Shown here: positions 16,349-22,144 of the stretch, one piece after another
How the letters are laid out: each line of letters starts with the position of its first letter
Position numbering within the stretch: position 1 is the first letter of the stretch
Origin: CAYPOY01 sp964412395
Lineage (GTDB): Bacteria; Chloroflexota; Anaerolineae; B4-G1
DNA length: 22,144 nt
Direction: 5' to 3'
Assembly: GCA_964412395.1 (NCBI GenBank)
Contig: CAYPOY010000053.1
Coordinates: forward strand, 1-22,144
Position numbers and translations under genes: made by a program
Notes under the pieces: model-generated
Database searches by the model: none
Told to the model about the DNA's origin: nothing
What the model saw: the letters and a program-made list of their open reading frames with translations, nothing else

Positions 16349-16399
16349 GTAGGGCGGTTTTGCTAACCGCCATAGGGTCGGATAGCAAATCCGACCTAC
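16349..16399. repeat. Paired hairpins with complementary loops
   Basis: Hairpin one pairs 16353-16359 with 16365-16371 (7 bp, loop TTGCT). Hairpin two pairs 16376-16383 with 16389-16396 (8 bp, loop AGCAA). The loops are exact reverse complements. The pair is bounded by GTAGG (16349-16353) and CCTAC (16395-16399). It lies in the 346-base gap between the orphan C-terminus and the antitoxin gene. Confidence 0.8.
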
Positions 16400-16422
16400 T
16401 CCCGCCCCACCTTTTTGAGAAG

Positions 16423-16535
16423 ATACGCAGGCGATGGGCGGCGTCCGTCGCCTGCCCAACGGTCTTACACTGACAGCGGTGGCGACCAGCCCCCAGAGCC
16501 GGGTGGGTAGGAATTCTGCCGGGCGGTGCTGGCCC
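16423..16535 (+). repeat. Intergenic element, copy B
   Basis: This is the partner of 14385-14510. It keeps the hairpin GCAGGCGA (16428-16435) with TCGCCTGC (16447-16454), the block ACAGCGGTGGCGACCAG (16473-16489) and CCCAGAGCC followed by GGTGGG. It is followed directly by the antitoxin promoter. Just upstream, TTTTTGAGAAGATACG resembles TTTTTTGAAAAGATACG at 7791-7807. Confidence 0.65.
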
Positions 16536-16539
16536 AACC

Positions 16540-16568
16540 TTGACGGTCCTCTCCAGGTATGGTACAAT
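16540..16568 (+). promoter_or_regulatory. Sigma70 promoter of the toxin-antitoxin operon
   Basis: TTGACG (16540-16545) and TACAAT (16563-16568) are separated by 17 bases. The transcript would start near 16575. The ATG at 16559 lies inside this promoter and so cannot be the antitoxin start. Confidence 0.7.
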
Positions 16569-16591
16569 GTAGCCACAACGCGTGGCTACAT
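16567..16591. promoter_or_regulatory. Perfect 10-bp inverted repeat at the TA transcription start, possible operator
   Basis: ATGTAGCCAC (16567-16576) and GTGGCTACAT (16582-16591) flank AACGC. The palindrome begins inside the -10 box and covers the predicted start site, where Phd-type antitoxins commonly bind to repress their own operon. Its GTAGCCAC arms also resemble the hairpin at 1333-1352, so it may instead be another member of the intergenic hairpin family. Confidence 0.6.
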
Positions 16592-16612
16592 TCTCTAAAG
16601 GGTGGAACAACA

Positions 16613-16858
16613 GTGACAGAGGTTGGCGTTCGTGAACTGAAAAATCACACCAGCGAGATCGTCCGAGCGGTGCGGGAAGAACAGGTCGAATACGTCATCA
16701 CTTACCGTGGACAGCCGGCGGCCCGTCTCGTGCCTATCGCCGACGAAGATGGTGGTGAGCACGCCTGGCAGGAACTCGAACGTCTGAGCCAGGAAATAAG
16801 CGCCCGGTGGCAGTCAGATAAGTCGGCGGTCGAACTTCTAGCCGAGATGCGGCGGTGA
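16613..16858 (+). CDS. Phd/YefM-family antitoxin
   Basis: The 81-aa protein begins at GTG 16613 (TEVGVRELKNHTSEIVRAVR), with GGTGGA about 8 bases upstream. The upstream in-frame ATG at 16559 is rejected because it lies in the promoter. The Phd/YefM fold is shown by VGVRELKNHTSEIV and the YVITYRGQPAARLVPI strand pair. The charged C-terminal helix (residues 50-81) should bind and block the PIN toxin encoded 4 bases downstream. Such antitoxins bind operator DNA through the N-terminal domain, and the inverted repeat at 16567-16591 is the likely site. Confidence 0.85.
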   Translation: MTEVGVRELKNHTSEIVRAVREEQVEYVITYRGQPAARLVPIADEDGGEHAWQELERLSQEISARWQSDKSAVELLAEMRR

Positions 16859-16862
16859 GACG

Positions 16863-17291
16863 ATGGTCGTCATTGATGCCAGTGTATATGTGAGTCGCCT
16901 GCAACGGCAGGATGTCCATCACGCTGAAAGCATGCGTCTGCTCGAGACTGTGGCGGCTCACAGAGTGCCTGTGCTGTGCCCAGAGATCCTGTTGCCGGAG
17001 GTCACGGCGGCTATCGCACGCGGTCTGGATGACACAGAGTTCGCCTATCGTGCAGCCACTCACCTGCGGAGGCTGCCGGGCCATCGGTTCATCGCGGTGG
17101 ATCGGGCGTTGAGTGGGCTCGCGGGCCGGTTGGCTGCCGAATGTCGCCTGCGCGGTTGCGATGCAATCTACGCAGCCCTGGCGCAACGAGAAAGAGCCCG
17201 TCTCATCACGTGGGATAAGCAACAGCGAGAGAGAGCAGTGACCGTGGTGGAGACGTTGACGCCGACTGAGGCTCTGGCCGTGCTGGAGTGA
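16863..17291 (+). CDS. vapC: VapC-type PIN-domain toxin (RNase)
   Basis: This 142-aa protein has the PIN acidic residues D5 (VVIDASVYV), E46 (ILLPEVTAA), D100 (RGCDAIYAALAQ) and D118 (LITWDKQQ). These coordinate Mg2+ for single-strand RNA cleavage. ATG 16863 follows the antitoxin stop by 4 bases, so the two are co-translated. The C-terminus AVTVVETLTPTEALAVLE fits the last strand and helix of the family. It appears complete and active. Its targets cannot be predicted from sequence; VapC toxins often cut tRNAs or rRNA. The next gene starts 1 base after its stop, so the methyltransferase may share the operon. Confidence 0.85.
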   Translation: MVVIDASVYVSRLQRQDVHHAESMRLLETVAAHRVPVLCPEILLPEVTAAIARGLDDTEFAYRAATHLRRLPGHRFIAVDRALSGLAGRLAAECRLRGCDAIYAALAQRERARLITWDKQQRERAVTVVETLTPTEALAVLE

Positions 17292-17292
17292 C

Positions 17293-18564
17293 GTGGCTGG
17301 CTATTACACCTTCCGCAAATTCACCATTGAGGCGCACGGCCACGAGGTCATCGTCGTCGGCAAACCGGGTGTCTGGTCGTGGGACGGGCTCAACCCGGGC
17401 ACGGCAGCGCTGCTGGAGGTGGCCGACATTGAGCCGGGGGACACCGTGCTCGACCTGGGCTGTGGCACAGGCGTCATCGGCGCGGTGGCAGGCGTCCTGG
17501 CCTCGCGGGGCCACGTCCGGCTAGTGGACTGCAACGTGGCGGCGGTGGCCTGCGCCGAGCGTACGCTGGCCGCCAATGGCGTCGCCAACGGTGAGGTGCG
17601 GTTGGCCGACGGCGTGGCCGGACTATCTCCCGCCTCGTGCGACCTGGTGCTGAGCCACCTTCCACGCGGTCGGGCCGTGCAGGAGGAGCTGATCCGTGGT
17701 GTGGACTGGGTACTCCGGCCGGGCGGTCGCTTCTACTTCGTCGCCAGCAAGCGGGCCGGGATTAAAGGAGCTATCGCCTACGCCCGCGAGCTGTTTGGGC
17801 GGTGCGGCGTGGTGCGGCAGAGGAAAGGCTATCACGTCGCGTTGGCGGTCAGTCCTGCCGATTTGCAACCGCGATCCGGCGCCGTCTGTTCCACGGCGGT
17901 GCCATCCCCCCCCTACGGATGGCTACGTCACGCGCACCATCACCCTGGACGGCGTCGAGACGATGCTGGCCAGCAAGCCGGGCGTCTTCGCATGGGATCG
18001 GCTGGACGCAGGCTCCGAGGCCCTGGTGGGCGCGATGGAGATTGACGCCGGTGACCACGTGCTTGACCTGGGGTGCGGGACGGGGCTGGTCGGGCTGGCG
18101 GCTGCCCGCCGCGCCGTTCATCCCCCCTCTCCTCGTAGGGGAGGGGCCGGGGGAGGGGTAATTCTCCCCTCTCCTCGTAGGGGAGGGGCCGGGGGAGGGG
18201 TAATTCTCCCCTCTCCTCTGCGCCGTCGAATCCACCCGCCGCACGTTGGAGGCGAACGGGATCGCCAATGGAGAGGTGCTACTCTCCGACTGCGGTTTCG
18301 CCGTCTTCGACTACTGCTTCGATGTAGTCATCACCAACCCGCCCTTCACACTGGGGCGTGGGGGTGGACTACGAGGTGGCCTACCAATTCGTGCGCGATG
18401 CGGTGCGTGTGCTTCGTTGTGGTGGGCGGTTCTTTCTCGTTGCCAATCGCTTTCTGCGCTATGGCGATCTCATCCACGGTGCCTTCGGCAACGTCGCTGT
18501 CGTCTACGCCGACAATCGCTACCACGTCCTGACCGCAGTGGCGCAGAAATCCGGTTCGGGGTAG
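17293..18564 (+). pseudogene. Two-domain RsmC-like SAM methyltransferase, frameshifted and repeat-interrupted
   Basis: GTG 17293 starts a first MTS domain with GKPGVWSWDGLNPGT and motif I VLDLGCGTG, but LSHLP where NPPF is expected. This frame ends at 18045. One base later in phase, from about 17914, a second domain begins: ASKPGVFAWDRLDAG, then VLDLGCGTGLVGLAA. After the 18122-18223 repeat it continues in a third frame (RRTLEANGIANGE, DVVITNPPF) and then in a fourth segment from about 18355 (GVDYEVAYQFV, GGRFFLVANRFL). RsmC has the same plan, an inactive N-domain and an active C-domain with NPPF, and methylates G1207 of 16S rRNA. Three +1 shifts are needed: the C8 run at 17906-17913, the repeat insertion, and the G runs near 18352-18364. 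One intact gene of about 420 codons is the likely ancestor. Confidence 0.7.
18122..18223. repeat. Tandem 42-bp GC-palindromic repeats in the methyltransferase gene
   Basis: Two full 42-base copies (18122-18163 and 18164-18205) and a partial third (from 18206) share CTCCTCGTAGGGGAGGGGCC followed by GGGGGAGGGGTAATT. The insertion falls just after motif I of the second domain (VLDLGCGTGLVGLAAARRA), where the strand leading to the SAM-binding acidic residue should be. The product would probably be inactive. Confidence 0.85.
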
Positions 18565-18592
18565 AATATGGGGCAGGAGGTGGAAAATAGCA

Positions 18593-19762
18593 ATGTGGGT
18601 GGGACAAGAGCAGAAACGGGCTGACTCCTGTGACGTGGTCGTCGTCGGGGCGGGGCTGGTGGGCGCGGCGGTGGCCGCACGCCTGGTCCGCGAGGGGTTC
18701 GACACAGCAGTCCTGGAGGCACGGAGAGTGGCGGGAGGCGCGACCGGGCGTAGCGCCGGCACAGTGTTCACCGGTCTGGCTGGTCACTACAACTGGGCCA
18801 TCTCCACATATGGCCGCCAGAATGCGCAGGAGGCCTGGGCGCTCACCGTCGAGGGGCGAGAGCGACTGGTAGAGGCCGCTGAGCGGTTGGAGGTGCCAGT
18901 CGAGCACACTGGCAGTCTCGCGCTGGCCGTCGAGGATACCGAGGCGGATGCGCTGGAGAAATCCGCTGCATTGCTGCAAGAGGATGGCTTCGACGTCCAG
19001 TTCGGTCCCAGCGATCCCTTGGACCGTGGTTTCCGCGCTGCCCTGCGGTATCCTGACGACGTGACGGTGGACGCTGCCGCGCTGACTCAGGCGCTGCTGA
19101 CCACCAGCGGCGTGGCCGTCCACGGAGGGACCGAGGTCTACAGTCTGGAGCCGGAGAAAAACGGCGTGCGCGTCTGGGCACAGGGTCGCACCGTGCTCTG
19201 CAGCGCCGTCGTGCTGGCGATCAATGGTTACGCCCCGTTGCTTAACTCCTACTTCGTTGACAAGGTCGCTCCCACTCGTGGTCTCATTTTTGCCTCGGAG
19301 CCATTGGGCGGGGTGGTGCTGGAACAGCCATGCTGCGCCGACTACGGGTACGAGTACTGCCGCCAGTTGCCTGACCGCAGGCTGCTGTTGGGCGGCTGGC
19401 GGCGCCCGCACCCTCGTCCTTTCCCCCTACGAGAGGAAAGGGGGACGCAGGAGACTGAACTGGACGATGTGGTACAGGATGGGCTGCTCCGCTTCGCGTC
19501 GTGCCACTTCCCCGAGGTCGAGATGCACAGCAGTAGCCGCTGGTCGGGGATAATGGGCTTCACCCCCGACGGCCTGCCGCTGGTGGGCCAACTGCCCGAC
19601 CTGCCGCAGGTGTACTTCGCTGTAGGGTTCGGAGGACGGGGGCTGGCCTGGGCCTTCGTCGCCGCCGGGCGGCTGGTGAAGTTGATGCTGCAGGGCACTG
19701 ACCCAGGAATTTTGGCGGTGGAGAGGCTCGCTCGTTTCAGCTTTTCACCGCCACGGCGATAG
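18593..19762 (+). CDS. FAD-dependent oxidoreductase of the DAO family
   Basis: This 389-aa protein begins at ATG 18593 with AGGAGGTG about 10 bases upstream, rather far. The FAD-binding beta-alpha-beta unit is DVVVVGAGLVG (residues 14-24), followed by VLEA with E42 for the ribose. A second FAD contact appears as GFTPDGLPLVGQLPDL, then GFGGRGLAWAFVAAGRLV near the C-terminus. This is the plan of glycine oxidase, sarcosine oxidase and dimethylglycine dehydrogenases, which oxidise secondary or tertiary amines. The substrate is not fixed by the sequence; the converging methylamine-type operon makes an N-methylated amine attractive. A palindromic element at 19411-19450 adds an in-frame segment HPRPFPLREERGTQ. 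The last 26 bases overlap the converging homocysteine methyltransferase gene. Confidence 0.8.
   Translation: MWVGQEQKRADSCDVVVVGAGLVGAAVAARLVREGFDTAVLEARRVAGGATGRSAGTVFTGLAGHYNWAISTYGRQNAQEAWALTVEGRERLVEAAERLEVPVEHTGSLALAVEDTEADALEKSAALLQEDGFDVQFGPSDPLDRGFRAALRYPDDVTVDAAALTQALLTTSGVAVHGGTEVYSLEPEKNGVRVWAQGRTVLCSAVVLAINGYAPLLNSYFVDKVAPTRGLIFASEPLGGVVLEQPCCADYGYEYCRQLPDRRLLLGGWRRPHPRPFPLREERGTQETELDDVVQDGLLRFASCHFPEVEMHSSSRWSGIMGFTPDGLPLVGQLPDLPQVYFAVGFGGRGLAWAFVAAGRLVKLMLQGTDPGILAVERLARFSFSPPRR
19411..19450. repeat. Palindromic element inside the oxidoreductase gene
   Basis: CCTTTCC (19418-19424) pairs with GGAAAGG (19435-19441) around CCCCTACGAG-type sequence. The segment resembles the TCCTCGTAGGGGAGG repeats at 18122 in composition and in its CTACGAG core. 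It stays in frame. Confidence 0.6.
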
Positions 19763-20618
19763 CGGCTACGTGGGCTGGGGTGGATCCGCAGCAGGCCCCC
19801 ACCACCCGCGCCCCCAGCGCGATGAACCTGCGAGCGTACTCTGCCATATCCTCCGGCGTGGCGTCGTACATCACCTCTTGCCCAACCATGCGCGGCTTAC
19901 CGGCGTTGGGCTTGGCGATGAGGAGGGCCTGGGGCGCGGCCTCGTGCATCTTCGCTACTGCCCCTTCGGTCATCTCCAGCGTCGCGCCACAGTTGGCACC
20001 GAAGGCGTCCACCCCCAGCGCCAGTAGCGTCTCCGCCGCCTGCTCCGGGCGCACGCCCATGTTCGTCCGCCCGTGGCTATCGAAGGAGAGGGTGGCGAAG
20101 ACGGGGATGCCGGACCCGACCTGCCGCGCCCCCTCGACGGCGGCCCGCACCTCGTTCAAGTCGGACATAGTTTCGACGTAGAGCACATCCACTCCGGCCT
20201 CCGCCAGCGCCGCAGCCTGCTCGGCGAAGACCTCCACTGCCCGCTCGTAGGTGATCTTGCCCAGGGGAGCCAGGAACTCCCCCAGCGGGCCGATGTCGCC
20301 AGCCACATAGGCTCTGTCACCGGCGGCCTCACGGGCGACCTCGACCGCTTGCCGGTTGATCTCTGCTATGCGCCCCGCCAGTCCGAACCGCTCCAGCCGC
20401 GTCCGCGTCCCGCCGAAGGTGCAGGTCAGGATCAGGTCGGCTCCTGCCTCGACGTAGGCGCGCTGCACATCGCGCACGGGATCGGGGTTCTCCAGCAGCC
20501 AACCTTCGGGGGGCATACCGATGGGCAATCCCGCTGCCTGCAACATCGTGCCCATTGCCCCATCGGCGACGATGACATTGCCAGATTGCAAGCGGATGAG
20601 AATATCCTCATTCATCAT
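19737..20618 (-). CDS. Homocysteine S-methyltransferase domain protein
   Basis: This 293-aa protein starts at ATG 20618 (NEDILIRLQSGNVIVADGAM) and has the zinc thiolates C210 (GANCG) and C276-C277 (GACCGS) of the homocysteine-binding barrel found in MetH, BHMT and MmuM. In that family the zinc activates homocysteine for attack on a methyl donor. It follows a corrinoid-protein gene and an MttB-family gene and has the length of the first MetH domain alone. The likely donor is therefore the methyl-corrinoid protein and the product methionine. Its start overlaps the preceding 52-codon frame by 11 bases. The 3' end overlaps the converging oxidoreductase gene by 26 bases. Confidence 0.85.
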   Translation of the reverse strand: MMNEDILIRLQSGNVIVADGAMGTMLQAAGLPIGMPPEGWLLENPDPVRDVQRAYVEAGADLILTCTFGGTRTRLERFGLAGRIAEINRQAVEVAREAAGDRAYVAGDIGPLGEFLAPLGKITYERAVEVFAEQAAALAEAGVDVLYVETMSDLNEVRAAVEGARQVGSGIPVFATLSFDSHGRTNMGVRPEQAAETLLALGVDAFGANCGATLEMTEGAVAKMHEAAPQALLIAKPNAGKPRMVGQEVMYDATPEDMAEYARRFIALGARVVGACCGSTPAHVAAIAVAVKS

Positions 20619-20766
20619 TCTCCACCTTCTGCGTTAGAATCTTTAGGAATTCGCCAGCGTCAACCACGGCAAAAGCATCGGTCTTCAGCCGCTCCAGAAA
20701 ATGGCGATTCTGGGAAACGAGGTAACTTGCTCCGACCGGCAGCACATGAACAATGCCCGACTTCAT
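20608..20766 (-). CDS. 52-codon remnant of a PIN-domain C-terminus
   Basis: ATG 20766 overlaps the stop of the corrinoid gene as ATGA and is preceded by GGGAGGTGAGAG, a strong ribosome site. The stop at 20608-20610 overlaps the start of the homocysteine methyltransferase gene. The product, containing SYLVSQNRHFLERL and AVVDAGEFLKIL, matches the last strand and helix of PIN toxins (compare YLVTGDxxFL and PAEFLxxL). The Asp of the TGD-type motif is replaced (SQN), and the N-terminal two thirds with the other acidic residues are missing. It cannot be an active nuclease. It may be a decayed remnant translated passively, or a coupling device between the two metabolic genes. Confidence 0.6.
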   Translation of the reverse strand: MKSGIVHVLPVGASYLVSQNRHFLERLKTDAFAVVDAGEFLKILTQKVENDE

Positions 20767-21443
20767 CTCTCACCTCCCGACCTCATTTTACCCCCTTTGT
20801 GACTTCCTAGCAACCCCCGTACCACTGCCACTGCCTCGTTCGCGTTCTCGACGTAGGCATCCGCGCCGATGATCTGTGCCCATTCGGGACTGGCCGGCGC
20901 ACCACCGATGATGACCTTGACCTGCTCGCGCAGGCCGGCCTCCTTCAGCGCTTCGATGATGACGCCCTGGTTGCGCATCGTCGTCGTGAGGAGTGCCGAG
21001 AGGCCGACGACGTTCGCCCTGGTCTCCTGCACCTGCTCGACGAACTCGCCCGCGGGCACGTCTACCCCCAGGTCGTGTACCTGGAAGCCTGCGGCGCTCA
21101 GCATCGTCGCCACCAGGCTCTTGCCGATCTCGTGGATGTCCCCCTCGACAGTGCCGATAACGACGGTGCCAAGCACCTGGCGCTGCTCCTGGCGCGCCAT
21201 CAGCACTGGCTCGAAGACCGCCATCGCCGTCTTCATCGCCTCAGCGGCCATCATCAGGTCGGGGATGAAGTACTCGCCGCGCTCGTACCGGTCGCCGACG
21301 ACCTGCATTCCAGGGTTGAGTGCTTCCTCGATGGCGACCAGCGGCGCTACACCCGCCTCCAGCGCCTGCGTCGCCAGTCCCCGCGCCTGGTCGGGCTCGC
21401 CGATGATGATGGCTTCTTGCAGTTGTTTCAGGATGTCGCCCAT
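20763..21443 (-). CDS. Corrinoid (B12-binding) methyl-carrier protein of the MttC/MtbC type
   Basis: This 226-aa protein starts at ATG 21443 with GAGGAG upstream. Residues 1-85 are the helical cap domain (ALNPGMQVVGDRYERGEYFI, then PDLMMAAEAM). Residues 90-210 are the B12 Rossmann domain with the base-off signature D102-x-H104-x-x-G107 (EGDIHEIGKSL), whose His ligates cobalt. It also has GLSALLTTT and GGAPAS, which contact the nucleotide tail. Such proteins accept a methyl group from an MttB/MtbB/MtmB-type enzyme and pass it on. The neighbours are an MttB-family gene upstream and a homocysteine methyltransferase downstream. Its C-terminal coding end also carries the ribosome site of the next small frame. 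Confidence 0.9.
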   Translation of the reverse strand: MGDILKQLQEAIIIGEPDQARGLATQALEAGVAPLVAIEEALNPGMQVVGDRYERGEYFIPDLMMAAEAMKTAMAVFEPVLMARQEQRQVLGTVVIGTVEGDIHEIGKSLVATMLSAAGFQVHDLGVDVPAGEFVEQVQETRANVVGLSALLTTTMRNQGVIIEALKEAGLREQVKVIIGGAPASPEWAQIIGADAYVENANEAVAVVRGLLGSHKGGKMRSGGER

Positions 21444-21456
21444 TTTTGACTCCTCA

Positions 21457-21504
21457 AATCTACGAATTTACGAATCTGCGAATCTACGAATCTGCGAACT
21501 TACC
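21457..21504. repeat. Six tandem 8-base repeats between mttB-like and corrinoid genes
   Basis: Units of the form AATCTACG or AATCTGCG run from 21457 to 21504; the last, AACTTACC, is diverged and contains the mttB stop. On the transcript they read as CGTAGATT/CGCAGATT. They fill nearly the whole gap before the corrinoid-gene ribosome site. Confidence 0.85.
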
Positions 21505-22144
21505 ACGACGGTAGTCGGTCCATTCCGGCGGATTGGGCTGCGCGTAGGGTGATGGCCTCCAGTTCGCGCACGATCTCAACAGGGAGTTCCCTCGGCTCAT
21601 AGGCGGCGATGACCTCTTCGACGCGCCGGTGGGCACGCTCTGTGACGTCCAGGCTGCCCTTGGCCTCCCAGTTGCGGCGGAAGTCGCGGTCCACCACCGG
21701 GCTGGGGATGAACAGCTCCTCCCGGAACCAGCGGCGCGTGTGGTGCGTGCTCAAGAAGCTTCCCGTGTGCCCCACCTGGCGGATGATGTCCAATCCCAGC
21801 GAAGTCTCCCGCTCGGCTATCCCGGCCACCAACCGCTTGGCCATCCCTGCGATCTCGGCGTCGATGACCAGTTTCTCCAGGCTGAAGCAGCTTTCAAAAT
21901 CCAGCATGCCGGGTCCGGAGATCATGTTGATGCCGGTCAGCGCCCCCAGGATCGCCCCCATGCCCGACTCGAGCCCACTCTGGGTATCGACCACCTTGCT
22001 GTCGGACATCCCCAGGTAGGCGTGAGTGGGCAGCCCGAGGTGTTTGCCTACCTCGGCGTAGGCGCAGTCGATCATCATTGTTTCGACGGCGCCCATCGGC
22101 GTGGTGCCCGTGCGCATGTCAAAGGCCGCCGGCGATCCGCCCCA
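21500..22144 (-). CDS. MttB-family (trimethylamine or betaine) corrinoid methyltransferase, 5' end beyond window
   Basis: The frame is open to the right edge, so only the C-terminal 214 residues are visible. They start WGGSPAAFDMRTGTTPMG and include the strongly MttB-like GLPTHAYLGMSDSKVVDTQ, SGLESGMGAILGALTGINM, ISGPGMLDFE and SLEKLVIDAEI. MttB enzymes move a methyl group from trimethylamine, or in the non-pyrrolysine branch from glycine betaine or other quaternary amines, to a corrinoid protein such as the one encoded next. No in-frame TAG occurs in the visible part before the TAA at 21500-21502. I cannot place the pyrrolysine site against this segment, so the branch stays open. It is the first visible gene of the operon; the promoter is off the edge. 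Confidence 0.85.
   Translation of the reverse strand, partial: WGGSPAAFDMRTGTTPMGAVETMMIDCAYAEVGKHLGLPTHAYLGMSDSKVVDTQSGLESGMGAILGALTGINMISGPGMLDFESCFSLEKLVIDAEIAGMAKRLVAGIAERETSLGLDIIRQVGHTGSFLSTHHTRRWFREELFIPSPVVDRDFRRNWEAKGSLDVTERAHRRVEEVIAAYEPRELPVEIVRELEAITLRAAQSAGMDRLPSW

Noticed and set aside
16559..16612. ATG 16559 as antitoxin start
   Set aside because: It lies between the -35 and -10 boxes and would be upstream of the transcript; the family similarity begins after GTG 16613.
18470..19411. Minus-strand 313-aa frame opposite the oxidoreductase
   Set aside because: There are no family features, and it overlaps the FAD-binding motif coding region.

Overview
The window looks like chromosomal DNA of a Chloroflexota bacterium, probably of the Anaerolineae type. 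Three things suggest this: two secreted-protein C-termini of the YLPV/YLPLV type that are common in that phylum (14280-14309 and 16231-16266), GC-rich coding sequence with occasional GTG starts, and many short intergenic hairpin elements. I could run no search, so family names come from recognising motifs, order and length. No rRNA, tRNA, transposase or CRISPR array was seen.

Left part (1-7689, all minus strand). This reads as a defence or genome-conflict island. In transcription order it holds: a small winged-helix protein; a frameshifted short protein; an intact 221-aa protein coupled by an ATGA overlap to a frameshifted HEPN-domain gene; a promoter; a BrxF-like protein without a recognisable P-loop; a large BrxC/PglY-type (DUF6079-like) ATPase; and an edge-truncated protein with a 14-Glu tract. 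The BrxF-BrxC order recalls type 3 BREX phage defence. The methylase, phosphatase and helicase genes of such a system are not in the window.

Middle (7700-14310, plus strand). Here are a membrane-anchored beta-propeller protein with a C-terminal enzyme-like domain, an ATP-cone/uridine-kinase-like protein and a secreted right-handed beta-helix protein built from 180-residue repeats. Each has a good sigma70-like promoter.

Right-middle (14310-18564, plus strand). A HEAT/zinc-ribbon/TPR protein is followed by the orphan tail of a secreted protein, a Phd/VapC-type toxin-antitoxin pair with a palindrome at its promoter, and a two-domain RsmC-like methyltransferase broken by frameshifts and a repeat insertion. 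Two diverged copies of a roughly 120-bp element end in the promoters of the HEAT protein and of the antitoxin.

Right end (18593-22144). A plus-strand FAD oxidoreductase converges on a minus-strand corrinoid methyl-transfer operon: MttB-family methyltransferase (cut by the edge), corrinoid protein, a 52-codon PIN-domain remnant and a homocysteine S-methyltransferase. The operon looks able to move methyl groups from a methylated amine through a corrinoid protein to homocysteine.

Two patterns cross the window. GC-rich palindromic repeats sit inside three protein-coding genes. All five apparent frameshifts are of the +1 type, several in homopolymers, so sequencing error competes with true gene decay.
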